Of a stretch of 64,000 bases of DNA, positions 22,193-33,429 are shown in pieces. A program made the position numbers and the translations under genes. Origin of the DNA: Aquarana catesbeiana (taxonomy: Eukaryota > Chordata > Amphibia > Anura > Ranidae); the NCBI RefSeq assembly GCF_042186555.1, contig NC_133332.1:128586375-128650374 (forward strand). The letters run 5' to 3'. The notes under the pieces were generated by a model. It had not been told where the DNA came from. It searched no databases and saw only the letters and a program-made list of their open reading frames with translations. Each line of letters starts with the position of its first letter. Within the stretch, counting starts at the first letter, position 1.

Positions 22193-23414
22193 ATGGATGG
22201 CTTCAATGACCACAACTTCCTCCCCCTGTTCATAGACAAGTACAGGGAGCTGCCCTGTCTGTGGCAGGTGAAACATCCACATTACAATAGTAAACAAAAG
22301 AGGCAGACAGCGCTGGAGAAACTGCTGGTGTTGGTGAAGCCGGTGGTCCCCACAGCAACCATCCCCTATTTAAAAACCAAAATTGGTGGCATGAGGAGCA
22401 CTTATCTTAGAGAGCGCAAGAAGGTCACGGATTCCCAGAGATCCGGAGCTGCAGCAGATGACATTTATGTCCCCAGGCTGTGGTACTATGAGAGACTGCG
22501 ATTTCTGTCAGACCAGACTGGAGTCAGGGAATCCCTCTCAACCCTTCCTTCCACTCTTCCTTCCACCCCAGCTGAGGCTTCCGATGTCCAACCTGGGACT
22601 TCCAGCCAGGAAGAAGTGGAGGAGCCCAGATGGAGTCAGGTATAGAATTCTTCTACAGATTTCTGGTCAATAAATACATGATTTTTACTAGATGTTATTA
22701 TTGATCACTAATTGCTGATTTAAGAAAGTGTTTTACATATCAATAAACAGTAGTGGGCATAAATAATTGGGGCAAGAATGAAAAATGCTGGGCTCAGAAT
22801 GATAGTCTGTTATATTTGTTAACATTCAATTTTCAACAGTCATGAGCTGAAAATTGTGTGTGATTGATGAATAAAAAAGTAAAACTATGTCCCTTTTTCA
22901 TACACAGGAAGACCTCAGCCAGGACGAGGCTGTGAAATGTGGCACACAGGAGGAGGCTGTGGAATGTGGCAGCCAGGAGGAGGCGGGGGTTAGTGGCAGC
23001 CAGGAGGAGGCGGGGCTAAATGGCAGCCAGGAGAAGCCTGAAACCAGTCATAGCCTGACCGAATCGAAGTTTCCTCCCCTCCGCCTTCCATACAAAAGAC
23101 CCAGGAAGGGGAGTCACGTTCAGGATTCAGCACTCAGGCTCATTCAGGAGGCTTCTGCGTCCCTCAGAGCCTTACCCACTACTGAAGAGGCCTTTGCCTG
23201 CATGGCTGCCACCAAACTGAAGGGCATGCAGGAGGGTCAACGCCTCATGTGTGAGAAACTTATTTATAAAGTCATAACTAAGGGGGTGAGTGGCGAAATC
23301 ACACCCAATACCGACGTGATTGAGTTGGACCATCCTCCTCCTCCTCCTGCTGCCACAACTCCACCACCACAGCCACAGTGTGGAAGGAAGCATGGAAGGA
23401 AGACCAGAGAGTGA
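22193..23414 (+). CDS. Harbinger-borne MADF-domain protein
   Basis: Two coding exons, 22193-22639 and 22908-23414, join in phase 0 (donor GTATAG, acceptor TACACAG), giving about 317 residues. The start is MDGFNDHNFLPLF. Residues about 8-105 are a MADF domain: FIDKYRELPCLWQVKHPHYN, then LKTKIGGMRSTYLRERKK and PRLWYYERLRFL. Exon 2 begins with a glutamate-rich array of four to five units of 'GSQEEA' type. It then has a basic segment (PYKRPRKGSHV) and a helical segment resembling a BESS-type interaction region (EEAFACMAATKLKGMQEGQR), and ends in a proline run. MADF proteins bind DNA in the nucleus. A role at the transposon ends is inferred from context. AATAAA follows near 23640. Confidence 0.82.
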
Positions 23415-24464
23415 TGACCTGGGTTCAGTCTGGTCTGACAAAAGATGCAGTCTCTTGTATGACCACAGCCTCTCTCTCTCTGGGACTTCTGGACCAGACT
23501 GCACTCCCTTAGATATGGACTCCTCAGGCCACCAATTTTGCTTGAAAAGAATTGATATCTGCCCTGGGGGTCAAAGGCTTCGCCAATTTCTGATGTTTCT
23601 CCAGCGTTGCCTCCCTCTTTGTTTGGTTGTGAGCCCTTAATAAAGGAATTTTTGTTTCAATTATACTCGCCTATGTGTGAAATTAACAAGGGACACCAAC
23701 ACCAAACAATCTCATTGAGATTAAATAATACAAGATATCAATGGTGTTGTGGTAACTTGACACACAAAACACACACAAAATATTCTGGAGTAAAAAGCAA
23801 AAAAAAGAAAAAAAAAAAAAACAGCCTTGAAAAAAATACAAACCCCCCAAAAAAATAAACAGCCTTGAAAATTTTTTTTTAAAAATTAAAAACAACCAAA
23901 AAAAAATGGTCAGATGTAACAAATCAAAATATATTGAGGGAATCCCGATAAATAATAAAGAAATATGTTTGTGAGAAGTCTGTGTGAATATGAGCAGCAA
24001 AACGACTTCATTCTTCTCACATTATAAAGATGAACAGAGTGCGCTGTATTAAAATATTTAAAACATTGCAGCGTGACGAAAGTGCTGTATCCATTCTGAA
24101 CGCTCATTTTACCAGACCAAGCTGTTCCGTCTCGGAATTTCTTCTGAGCATGCGTGGCACTTTGTGCATCGGAACTGGCCACACACGGTCGGAATTGACG
24201 TGATCGGATTTTGTTGTCGGAAAATTTTATAGCCTGCTCTCAAACTTTGTGTGTCGGAAAATCTGATGGAAAATGTCCGATGGAGCCCAGACACGGTCGG
24301 AATGTCCGACAACACGCTCCGATTGCACATTTTCCGTCGGAAAATCCGACCGTGTGTACGGAGCATTACTGAGTGTTAAATGGGAAGACTGTCCTTCTTT
24401 ACCATCTGCCAATCCCAGAGTTGCAATAAGAAATGGAGCATCATCTATATCATTTGAGCTACTA

Positions 24465-25730
24465 AAGCCCCGTACACACAATCAGACTTTTTGACTGGAA
24501 ATTTTGGATGTCAGGCTGTTGGCAGAAAATCTGACCGTGTGTATGCTCCATCGGACAATTGTTTTCTGACTTTCCGTCAACAAATGTTGGCTAGCATGTT
24601 TTCAAATTTTCCGTCAGCAAATTTGTGTTGTTGGATTTTCCAATCGTGTGTACACAAGTACGTTGGACAAAAGTCCAAAGTACAAACACGCATGCTCGGA
24701 AGCAGAAGTGGTTGGCGTTTGTAATGGAGAATTAACATTTGTGATATGGCAAATTATGAAATCTCCAAATGAAGCGCACAATTCTCTTCTACTTTAATGG
24801 GATAATAATGAAGCTGCTTTGCTGGTGCACTTTTCATTTTGCGCTTTTCAGTTTGTTTCTGAACGGCCGTTCGTCAACCAGCCATATTGCGAAATCGGAG
24901 GAGATAACGTGTTATTTATTATTGGCCTTGGAGTTATTGCTTTGACATTTTTTTTTGGTTGAATAATGATTTGATTTGGTATATTTTCTATATTTTTGGA
25001 TTCATAGAATGCACTTTTTGGTTAAGATCTATTGGTAGATAGCATGTCTAATTTTATTTGTTTTCTTTTTTTAATGCACAGTAAAAAAAATGTGGAGAAT
25101 AATACTTGGCTATGTGTTTTACTTCAAATGACAGTTTGGGAGTAGGCAGTTACATTAAAAAAATACAATGTAAAATTGACAAGGGACACCAGCATAGATG
25201 TATCTTTGATCTTAAATACTATGGGATAATGGTGCTATGGTAACTTGCCCAAATAAAAAAAATAAAAAAGCATAATAATATTATTCTTGATATCACTAGA
25301 AAAAAAAGCCTTTGAAAATTTGTTTGCAATAACTCCATCAGTATCATCAGCAAAGCAGCAGCATTATTATCCCATTAAAGAAGAAGAGAATGTGCGCTGC
25401 ATTTCGAGATTTCATAATTTGCCAAGTCACGAATGTTAACTCTCCATTACGAACACTAGTTTACAAAACCGATCGCTTCTGGCTCATCCTTGCTTCTGAT
25501 CATGCGTGTTTGTACTTAGGACTTTTGTTCGATGGACTTGTGTACACACGCTCGGAAAATCCAACAACAGACATTTGTCCGCGGAAAATTTTAAAACCTA
25601 CGCTCCAACATTTGTCCTAGGAAAATCTGACAACAATTGTCCGATGGAGCATACACACGGTTGGATTTGCCGCCAACAGCCTGTCATCACACATTTCCTG
25701 TCGGAAAATCCAATTGTGTGTATGAGGCTT
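24465..25730. mobile_element. Harbinger-derived foldback MITE, 1.27 kb
   Basis: The ends AAGCCCCGTACACACAAT and, from the right, AAGCCTCATACACACAAT resemble the ends of the 13-kb Harbinger 98 bases away. TA (or CTA/TTA with one mismatch) flanks it. The arms are inverted copies extending far inside: the segment around 24771-24826 ('cttctactttaatgggataa') reappears reversed at about 25353-25405. It has no coding capacity. Confidence 0.8.
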
Positions 25731-25732
25731 TA

Positions 25733-26287
25733 GTCTCATGTCAAAATAGCCATTCTGTCACTGAAAACAACTCGTTAGCAGCAGATTTGCTAGAATGTGC
25801 ACACAAAACACTCACTTGCTGATTTCACTACCTTGAAAGCTGATTAAGCAAAGACTAGCTCCCTTACTGACAAAAACTCTGCAGAATCTAAGCTTCTAGG
25901 TTGAAAGTAATGCTCACTTATCAAACTTGTGAGGGAGTGACACATGCAAGCAGTTGATGTGTAACCTGCAACAGGCCCGCTAGGCTAATATGGTCCTTAA
26001 ATATTAAAGTAAGACACTGACCCAGAACAAATATGTGCATATCTGATGTCTAGTGGCTGCATACTTGTTCTGCGTCAGAACCTAATTAAGCAGTAAACCA
26101 AGGATAGGCATGACAGCTCTAATTCTCGCCCTTTCAAACAGAAGTTCAACAAAAAGAAGGAATAAAGCCACATGCACTGACCCTGCTGCTCGCAATGGAA
26201 TATATTTAATAAGGGATCTTAATGCTTTTAGATTTATTGATTGAGGATTCTTATCTCCTTTAGTAAATCAGCCTCAATATGTCTTTC
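25733..26287. other. Spacer, nothing recognised
   Basis: No open frame, inverted repeat or known end sequence stands out between the Harbinger MITE and the hAT that begins at 26296. Confidence 0.45.
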
Positions 26288-26295
26288 CAAATTAA

Positions 26296-27294
26296 TAGAC
26301 ATGTGCACAACAGAAAATTTAATTTAGTTTTAGTTTGTTGTCATTTGTAAAATACATAATTTCGTTCTGTTATATTCATTATGTTACGTAAATAAGATTT
26401 CGGATAATTTGTTATTTTTGTTGTGTCGATATTCCTTATACTGAATCTCGGAATCATGCCGAAATCATTTGTTATATGCGCTATAATTTCATTTGTATTC
26501 CTTGAAATTTGATATTTATGCATGTACTGTATATATATTCGTGATAATGATTTGTAGTTTGAAAAGTTGTTTGTTTACTGAATCTTTTAACACACACAAT
26601 GACAATATCTCTTCTCCTCTGCTCAAATACAATACAACACCCTTCTCACTCAGTTCTCAGGAATGCACTTTGCCAGTAATCCAACCTCCAGCACAAAATT
26701 AATCAGCTGATTGGACTGTGAGATTTATGCTGGCCATACACTATACGAAAAATCGGCCGAAAAATCGTTCGTATAGACACTTTGTTCGTTTTTCGGCAAG
26801 TTAATGGGCACAAATCGATAATCGTTTGTGACGTTTTTGTGTGAAAAAAATGAACGGGAAGTTTGGAAAATTTCTGCTGAACGTACGATAAATTGCAAGG
26901 TTAATGTTTTTCCCGTCCGAACTGTCTGCACTAGGTATATGTAAAAAAACGAACAAAAAATTATTTATTCATGTCCACTGAACAATTTATCGGTCATTAT
27001 ATGATGGCACGATCGTTTGCGGTCACGGTCGAACGTTCGTTTTTCGAAAATGGGTTCGGCCGATTTTCTGTATAGTGTATGGCCAGCATTACTTTGAGTT
27101 GACCTTTTGTTTAATTAGATCTTTAACGAATTACCAAATCTTGTCAAATTCATTTGTTATATCCGCTATAATTTCTTTCGTATTAGTTGAAATTTGTTAT
27201 TTTTTTATTCGGACATTCGGATGCTTCCGAATGTCTGAAAGATGCAAAATTCGTCCGAATTTCGATTCATTACAAAAGGAATTGCACAAGCCTA
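26296..27294. mobile_element. Non-autonomous hAT element with a nested MITE
   Basis: The ends TAGACATGTGCACAA and, from the right, TAGGCTTGTGCAATT are inverted copies. Flanking 8-mers caaattaa (26288-26295) and taaattaa (27295-27302) match at seven of eight positions. Internal AT-rich sequence repeats the phrase 'ataatttc(a/t)tt(t/c)gtatt' on both sides of the nested Harbinger MITE. No coding sequence. Confidence 0.7.
26728..27088. mobile_element. Harbinger MITE, 361 bp
   Basis: TTA flanks both ends (26725-26727 and 27089-27091). The ends read TGCTGGCCATACACTATAC inward from both sides, followed by related AATCGGCCGAA. The end sequence differs from the large Harbinger, so it belongs to another family. 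It is inserted in the hAT element and is therefore younger than it. Confidence 0.88.
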
Positions 27295-27623
27295 TAAATT
27301 AATGTACACAGCTTTGCCTAACCGTGAACAGTAGAGGAGAAAAAATTATATGCTGTGTGTTACACGAATTTGCAGTCCAAATCACAGAGTGATAAGGACA
27401 CTAGTCCGAGCTCCCCTCCCAAGCTTCCCACAACAATTTGATTGTATTAAAAACACAGCATCTAAGGGCAGGAGGCGAAGCCTAGCGGAGCAGACATGCA
27501 TTGTTAGAGCTCCACACCGCTGAGGAGAGAAGAGAAGGACAAAGCAGAGCCTGCAGGCTCAAAAGGTATCCATTTGAACCTTTTTGCCCCAGGGAACAAA
27601 CTGTGAAAGTTTGGGCAGGAAAT

Positions 27624-28691
27624 ATGGTACTGGGAGGAAACCGTGGCAGAAATAAAAATCACCTCACAAAGAGCTCACAGGCACTCACTGCAGCTGAAGC
27701 AGCTCCAGTCACCTCACAAGATACAGCATCAGGGCGCTCTCACAGACAGAAAATGTCACAGCAAGACTCTCCATTTGAGTCAGATACAGAACAAATTCTC
27801 TCACAAACTTCTCCACAAGCCTCCTCAGTATCCCCAGTAATATTATTACAATTTGAAAAGATGCTTCATAAGGCTTTAAAACAAACCTCAGACCAAATAA
27901 CAAAAAGCCTAACCAAAGAAATAAGAGAGCTGGGAAACCGCACCGCAGCCTTAGAAATAAAAATGGATGAAATTGAAATTACAACCCAAGAAAATATAAC
28001 AGAATTGGAACAATTAAAAAAAGAGAATTTAATACTTCAAACTAAGCGCGAAGATTACGAAAATAGAGCCAGACGTTCAAACTTGCGCATAAGGGGAATA
28101 CCTGAAACTGTGACAGACCTGCAATCTACTATTACTGCTCTATTACAAGAACTAAAGCCAGATATCCCTATTGAACGTTTAGAACTGGACAGAGTACACA
28201 GAGCCCTCACAGCCAAAAAGAAAGATGGACCCCCACGTGATATAATCACAAAATTTCATTATTACAGAACGAAAGAACAAATACTAATTTCTGCAAGAGA
28301 AAAAAAGGAACTTAATTTTCAAGGACACAATTATCAAATTTTTGCTGACCTATCCCAACTTACTATTACTAAAAGACGATCCATGAAACCCCAACTAATG
28401 GAACTGCAATGCCACAACATTATGTATCAATGGGGCTTCCCCTTTTCAGTCAGATTTAACTACCAAGGTACAATTTACAGAAGCAGATCAGCAGATGAAC
28501 TACAACAAACCCTTTTAAAATTAAATCTGACAGAACCCACAAGCAGCAACACTCCCCCACGCAGAAGAAAGGCGTCATCTTCACCTTCAGGCAGCACCCA
28601 GAAAATTTCAGAAAAAAATGGGAATCATCATTCTCACAAAAGAGGCCGTTATGCCACATCATCCATGGACCAAGAAGATTCAATGGACTGA
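27624..28691 (+). CDS. L1 ORF1 protein (RNA-binding chaperone)
   Basis: The frame is open from upstream, but the first ATG is at 27624 (MVLGGNRGRNKNHLTKSS), giving 355 residues, close to the usual size. Order of parts: a basic, polar N-terminus; a coiled coil at about residues 75-155 (FEKMLHKALKQTSDQITK, then TAALEIKMDEIEITTQENIT and LEQLKKENLILQTK); an RRM-like core with RRSNLRIRGIPE; then a C-terminal domain with FHYYRTKEQILISARE and a basic tail. ORF1p trimerises and coats LINE RNA in the cytoplasm. No stop or frameshift interrupts it. Confidence 0.92.
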   Translation: MVLGGNRGRNKNHLTKSSQALTAAEAAPVTSQDTASGRSHRQKMSQQDSPFESDTEQILSQTSPQASSVSPVILLQFEKMLHKALKQTSDQITKSLTKEIRELGNRTAALEIKMDEIEITTQENITELEQLKKENLILQTKREDYENRARRSNLRIRGIPETVTDLQSTITALLQELKPDIPIERLELDRVHRALTAKKKDGPPRDIITKFHYYRTKEQILISAREKKELNFQGHNYQIFADLSQLTITKRRSMKPQLMELQCHNIMYQWGFPFSVRFNYQGTIYRSRSADELQQTLLKLNLTEPTSSNTPPRRRKASSSPSGSTQKISEKNGNHHSHKRGRYATSSMDQEDSMD

Positions 28692-29637
28692 CATCCTAAT
28701 TCCTGATATCTCTTCATTTATTATACTAAGAGATGGTTCTCTATAAAAAACCTATATTTATAACTGAATGTAACTGCATTCTGATAGTCACACACTGTGT
28801 GGGATCATGTTACATTCCAGTTATATTTCTTATTACTTCTGATTCATATAGCCTTAGAATATATAAGTGAAATAAGGAAATTCTTGTTCAGTTATATATT
28901 TTCAGGTAATAACAATAGATTTATTACTTTTTAGGACAAATATGTTCAATAATCCAGAAGTAATGGAAGCTTTTTCTTTCTTTTCTTAAAACAAATATAT
29001 TATTACCTAACTAGTTCCTGGAATTATGTTTTTGTTTATTCTAATCTGAAGCAATACAACCTCAATTTTATGAGTTAACATATCTAAACAGTTACATATG
29101 AATAAAATATGTAATTGTTTACTCTAAAAGGATTAAAATCCCAAAATAATTCAAACTATCTTCATCAATACCAAAGTTATTAACAGTACCTTTCTAACTG
29201 AATTATTTAGCCTAGGGCAAGACTAACCATATACAACCACCCTGGAATAAATAATTTCAACAAAAACTATATTCTGCACTCCAATTAATGAAACATCATT
29301 TTGATGTCTTTTGACATAGCACTTCTCTCCTGTAAGCGGAAGATCCGTGTACCCCCATTAGCCCTCCTCATTCTCCCAACCATATTATGTGGGAGTGTGA
29401 CGAAGGCACTTATTCCCCTGAGAGAGATATTTATTCTCTTTCACGGGTAAATTGTGATTACTTGCAAAAAATAATTTATACAATGTATCATCTAATCTCA
29501 TATGTTTTTTGTTTACTCTTTACTCCAGAATTCACTGGTTTCTTTTCTATCTATTCATCTCTTCAGTCCACACAGGTTGATCTGCGCAGTCAGCTCTGCA
29601 TAACAAAAAGTAAGTCAAAACTATTTGATCTATTGCC
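28692..29637 (+). other. Unusually long ORF1-ORF2 spacer of the L1
   Basis: 946 AT-rich bases separate the two ORFs; in mammalian L1 the gap is tens of bases. No long frame or inserted element with TSDs is visible, so the spacer seems to belong to the family. It may contain a second promoter or an internal translation entry for ORF2, but no specific motif supports this. Confidence 0.6.
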
Positions 29638-32600
29638 ATGGCACCACTGAATATACTTTCCCTGAATGTTCAGGGAATAAATGTCCCTCAAAAAAGGACC
29701 AAAGCCTTCCGTACTTTCCATAACAAGAAGGCTCACATAGTATGCCTCCAAGAAACACACTTCACCAAAGATTCTACTCCAAAATATATTTCTCCTTTTT
29801 ATCAACAAATTTACACGGCTTCTGCCTGTACCAAGCAAAGGGGAACTCTAATTGCATTTCACCGATCCACACCATTCACCTTATCATCAGAAATTAAAGA
29901 CCCAGAAGGTAGATACCTGATACTCATGGGTTATATAATGGATACAGCAATCACGGTGATTTCCTACTACGCTCCTAACAAACAACCTACACCATTCCTC
30001 TCACATATATTACAAGTGATTAATACACACAAAATAGGAACAGTGATAATGTGTGGGGATTCGAACCAGGTCCTCCTCCTATTTCTAGATAAATCACCTT
30101 TTACACCATCCAAAATAACCTCTAGATTACCTTTTTCTCAACTTCTTTCCAAATACAATCTGGTAGATTCATGGAGAGAAAGTAACCCAATGAAAAAGAA
30201 ATTCACTTATTTCTCGCACCCTCATCAAACCTTCACCAGAATAGATCATATTTTTCTAACAATAGGAATGATACCAGAAATTATTGCATCAGATATAATT
30301 CCGATTCCGTGGTCTGACCATAATGCAGTATACACTACTATAGCCTCAGCCATACCAAAAGCGCATGACCCAACGTGGTACTTACCGGACATAATGCTCA
30401 AACACCCACTACATCAGATGGCCATTGAACAAGCTTTAAAGGAATACATATCAATTAATAATACAACAGACATCTCCCCAATAACACTGTGGGAAGCTCA
30501 TAAGCCTGTCTTGCGTGGTACAATACAAAGACAAATGGCACTATTTAAACGGGAACGCAAAAATCTAGCAAAAAAACTAGAACTCAATTTTAATGCAGCC
30601 TACATATCATTTCAAGATAATCCATCTCAGAGTACAAAATCTCATCTGGAAAAATCTAGATTGGAATACGATCTATTTCTCACTGAGTCAGTTGATAAAT
30701 CCCTCAAACGCTCCAAACACAATTTCTACATGAATACAAACAAACCAGGTACATATTTGGCTCGGGCATTAAATTCAACTAACAAATCTTTCAAACCAAT
30801 ACGTTTGAAATTATCAAAAAATGTTTACACTTGTAATCCAGTTAAAATAGTCCATAAATTTCACTCACATCTCGCAACTTTATACAAGACAAACAATGAA
30901 TTTAATCCTACAGAAGCTGAATCCTTCTTCTCAAAAATAACCTTACCTGAGTTATCTCAGAATCAAAAAAGCAGTTTGGATGAGCCTATAACTATAGATG
31001 AAGTTGCTAACGCCATAAAAGACCTAAAACTTAACAAAAGACCAGGCCCAGACAGCTACTCGGCTTTATACTATAAAACATTCTCAGAAATACTCTCTCC
31101 CATTCTCACTGAAACTTTTAACAAACTTCTAGATGGACATTCTTTTCGGCAAGAAACACTAATGGCAATTGTTTGTATGATCCCAAAACCCCTTTCTGAT
31201 GATACTTCCTGTGTGAATTATTGGCCTATCTCTCTGTTAAACCTCGATATTAAATTATTAGCAAAAATAATAGCAAAACGCCTCAATAGCATTATAGGAA
31301 AATTAATACATAGAGATCAAGTAGGCTTCATGCCAAATAGACAGGCAGGCGATAATATACGCAGGGCAGTGTTATTGGCACATATTGCTAAAAAACGGAA
31401 AATCCCTTTATGTTTTCTATCTCTCGATATTAAGAGGGCATTTGACACAGTATCCTGGCAATATATGCAATATTCATTACAAAAATGGGGTTTTGGACCC
31501 CATTTTTTAACATGGATCAAAGCATTATATAATAAACCCAAAGCCTATATAAAATATGCTGGATACAAATCTGAAGCCTTTAATATCGAAAGAGGTACCC
31601 GACAGGGTTGCCCATTATCTCCCTTATTATTTGCCCTTATACTCGAACCCATGGCCCAATACATCAGAACAAACCAAACTATAACTGGCATTGAAGTAGG
31701 AGGTATTACACACAAATTATGTATATTTGCAGACGATATATTACTTTTTCTATCATCACCACAGGTCTCTGGTCCTAACTTAATACCAGCTCTTGATGGA
31801 TTTGCAGCCCTATCCGGCCTTATGATTAATCCTAAGAAATGCCTAGTGCTTAATATTTCACTCACAAACATGGAATTGATCCCGGCTAGGGCTGCACTCC
31901 CATTCACATGGGCAGAAAAATCAATCCCATATCTTGGAATTCATTTAACAGCATCTCATTCTGACTTATTCTCAACCAATTATCCTCCTGTATTAAGACA
32001 GATCACAAATCTAATAAAACAATGGTCGCAACTTCCTTTATCCTGGATAGGGAAGATTAATGCAATCAAAATGAATATTCTACCCAAATTGCTTTATCTA
32101 TTCAGAGTCCTCCCTATTCCAATTCCTTCCTATTTTTTGAGAATAGTACAAAAAAGAGCAACTTCGTTTATATGGGGCTCTTCTAAACCACGTATACCTA
32201 TACACACACTACATCTTCCCAAAAATAAAGGAGGCCTGGGATACCCTAATTTTACTAACTACTACAGAGCAGCACATTTGGCCAGTCTGTCCAAATACCA
32301 TGCAAAACAGGAAATCCCATTATGGGTATTTATAGAGGCTTCAGAAAATGACCCTCTATTAATATCAAATTTATTATGGCTTGATCCTAAAGACCGCTTT
32401 AAAATTCAGAATCCCATAACTAAACACTTCTTATCTCTCTGGGATAAACTAAAAACCAAATATCAGTTACAATCTCCACACAATCCTCTCCTTTCTTTTA
32501 TCAGAAATCCGGCCTTTTATCCGGCATGGATCTACCCAAATTCTTTTAAAGCTTGGACAACATCAGGCATTCAGACACTAAATGACTTCATAGCATCTAA

Positions 32601-33429
32601 ATCATTCCTTTCATTCCCATCGCTTAGAGAAAAATATGATCTACCAAACTCTGAGATATTCAGATATCTCCAAATCAAAAATTTCTATACACCATTCCTA
32701 AAGGGGGATACACCATTATCCCAATTATCCATTTTTGAATCAATCTGTACAAAAGATCCATTTGCTAAAGGTACAATTTCATCACTTTATAATCAATTTT
32801 ATGGAGTAGCAAATCTTAATAGACCCTCTTACGTTCAGAGGTGGGAGGAGGACCTGGGACGAACTTTAGAAGACACGGACTGGTCTAACATATGGCTCAC
32901 ATCTAAGTCATCTTCACCCAACATCTTAGCACTGGAGACAAATTATAAAGTCCTAACTCGCTGGTACCTTGTACCCGCTAGAGTGGCAAAATATTCACCT
33001 AATACCTCAGCTCTTTGTTTTCGAGGATGCCCAGAAATAGGCACATATTTACACATATGGTGGACGTGCCCAGTAATCCAAACCTTCTGGAAGGAAGTCT
33101 TCGTGATTGCATCTAAAATATTTAAAAAAATAATACAACCAGATCCATATTTAACTTTACTTAATCTAAAACCGGAATGGTTAACACTCTCTCAATTCAA
33201 ACTTATGATCCAACTAATAACGGCTGCAAAACAAACAGTGGCCAAGGCATGGAAATCTCCTACATTGGTACTAGCAGAAACAATTCACAGAATGAATAAT
33301 ACAATGTCCCATGCTAAGATGGTAGCCATCGATCAAAATCAAATTCCGAAATTTGAAAAACTTTGGCATCCTTGGATAAAACAACAGTTCCTGTCAAACT
33401 TCAATGACTCTGTCCTGTTGCCATGGTAA
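29638..33429 (+). CDS. L1 ORF2 protein (endonuclease-reverse transcriptase)
   Basis: 1,263 residues from a true ATG, matching the usual L1 ORF2 length, with no break. The endonuclease (about 1-235) keeps N10, E39 (LQETHF), Y111 (SYYAPN), D141/N143 (CGDSN), D203 (RIDHIF) and D227/H228 (SDHN). The reverse transcriptase has KRPGPDSYSALYYK, LDIKRAFDTVSW, GTRQGCPLSPLLF and the catalytic FADD at 697-700. The tail has a CFRGCPEIGTYLHIWWTCP cysteine-histidine motif. Two residues look mutated: F to S inside the endonuclease 'GDFN' motif, and R to W in 'NYRPISL' (NYWPISLLN). The second is a C-to-T type change. It may thus be impaired although open. Confidence 0.94.
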   Translation: MAPLNILSLNVQGINVPQKRTKAFRTFHNKKAHIVCLQETHFTKDSTPKYISPFYQQIYTASACTKQRGTLIAFHRSTPFTLSSEIKDPEGRYLILMGYIMDTAITVISYYAPNKQPTPFLSHILQVINTHKIGTVIMCGDSNQVLLLFLDKSPFTPSKITSRLPFSQLLSKYNLVDSWRESNPMKKKFTYFSHPHQTFTRIDHIFLTIGMIPEIIASDIIPIPWSDHNAVYTTIASAIPKAHDPTWYLPDIMLKHPLHQMAIEQALKEYISINNTTDISPITLWEAHKPVLRGTIQRQMALFKRERKNLAKKLELNFNAAYISFQDNPSQSTKSHLEKSRLEYDLFLTESVDKSLKRSKHNFYMNTNKPGTYLARALNSTNKSFKPIRLKLSKNVYTCNPVKIVHKFHSHLATLYKTNNEFNPTEAESFFSKITLPELSQNQKSSLDEPITIDEVANAIKDLKLNKRPGPDSYSALYYKTFSEILSPILTETFNKLLDGHSFRQETLMAIVCMIPKPLSDDTSCVNYWPISLLNLDIKLLAKIIAKRLNSIIGKLIHRDQVGFMPNRQAGDNIRRAVLLAHIAKKRKIPLCFLSLDIKRAFDTVSWQYMQYSLQKWGFGPHFLTWIKALYNKPKAYIKYAGYKSEAFNIERGTRQGCPLSPLLFALILEPMAQYIRTNQTITGIEVGGITHKLCIFADDILLFLSSPQVSGPNLIPALDGFAALSGLMINPKKCLVLNISLTNMELIPARAALPFTWAEKSIPYLGIHLTASHSDLFSTNYPPVLRQITNLIKQWSQLPLSWIGKINAIKMNILPKLLYLFRVLPIPIPSYFLRIVQKRATSFIWGSSKPRIPIHTLHLPKNKGGLGYPNFTNYYRAAHLASLSKYHAKQEIPLWVFIEASENDPLLISNLLWLDPKDRFKIQNPITKHFLSLWDKLKTKYQLQSPHNPLLSFIRNPAFYPAWIYPNSFKAWTTSGIQTLNDFIASKSFLSFPSLREKYDLPNSEIFRYLQIKNFYTPFLKGDTPLSQLSIFESICTKDPFAKGTISSLYNQFYGVANLNRPSYVQRWEEDLGRTLEDTDWSNIWLTSKSSSPNILALETNYKVLTRWYLVPARVAKYSPNTSALCFRGCPEIGTYLHIWWTCPVIQTFWKEVFVIASKIFKKIIQPDPYLTLLNLKPEWLTLSQFKLMIQLITAAKQTVAKAWKSPTLVLAETIHRMNNTMSHAKMVAIDQNQIPKFEKLWHPWIKQQFLSNFNDSVLLPW

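Larger units (their letters stand above)
11277..24365 (+). mobile_element. PIF/Harbinger DNA transposon with three genes
   Basis: Ends are TGCCCCGTACACACGATCGG and, from the right, TGCTCCGTACACACGGTCGG. The flanking TTA at 11274-11276 and 24366-24368 is the TSD typical of the superfamily. The element is 13.1 kb, or about 7.2 kb without the nested piggyBac. It carries a DDE transposase in two exons, a Myb/SANT-like gene on the opposite strand, and a MADF-domain gene. Subterminal copies of 'acacacggtcg' near both ends are likely protein-binding sites. Two MITEs (24465-25730 and 39749-40169) share its end sequence and may be its dependants. The transposase has one frameshift, so this copy is probably not autonomous now. 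Confidence 0.93.

Noticed and set aside
22887..22907. Longer start of the MADF exon 2 frame
   Set aside because: These bases are the intron's polypyrimidine tract and acceptor, so the exon starts at 22908.
27501..27623. Longer N-terminus for L1 ORF1
   Set aside because: The frame starts with TTG; the first ATG is at 27624.
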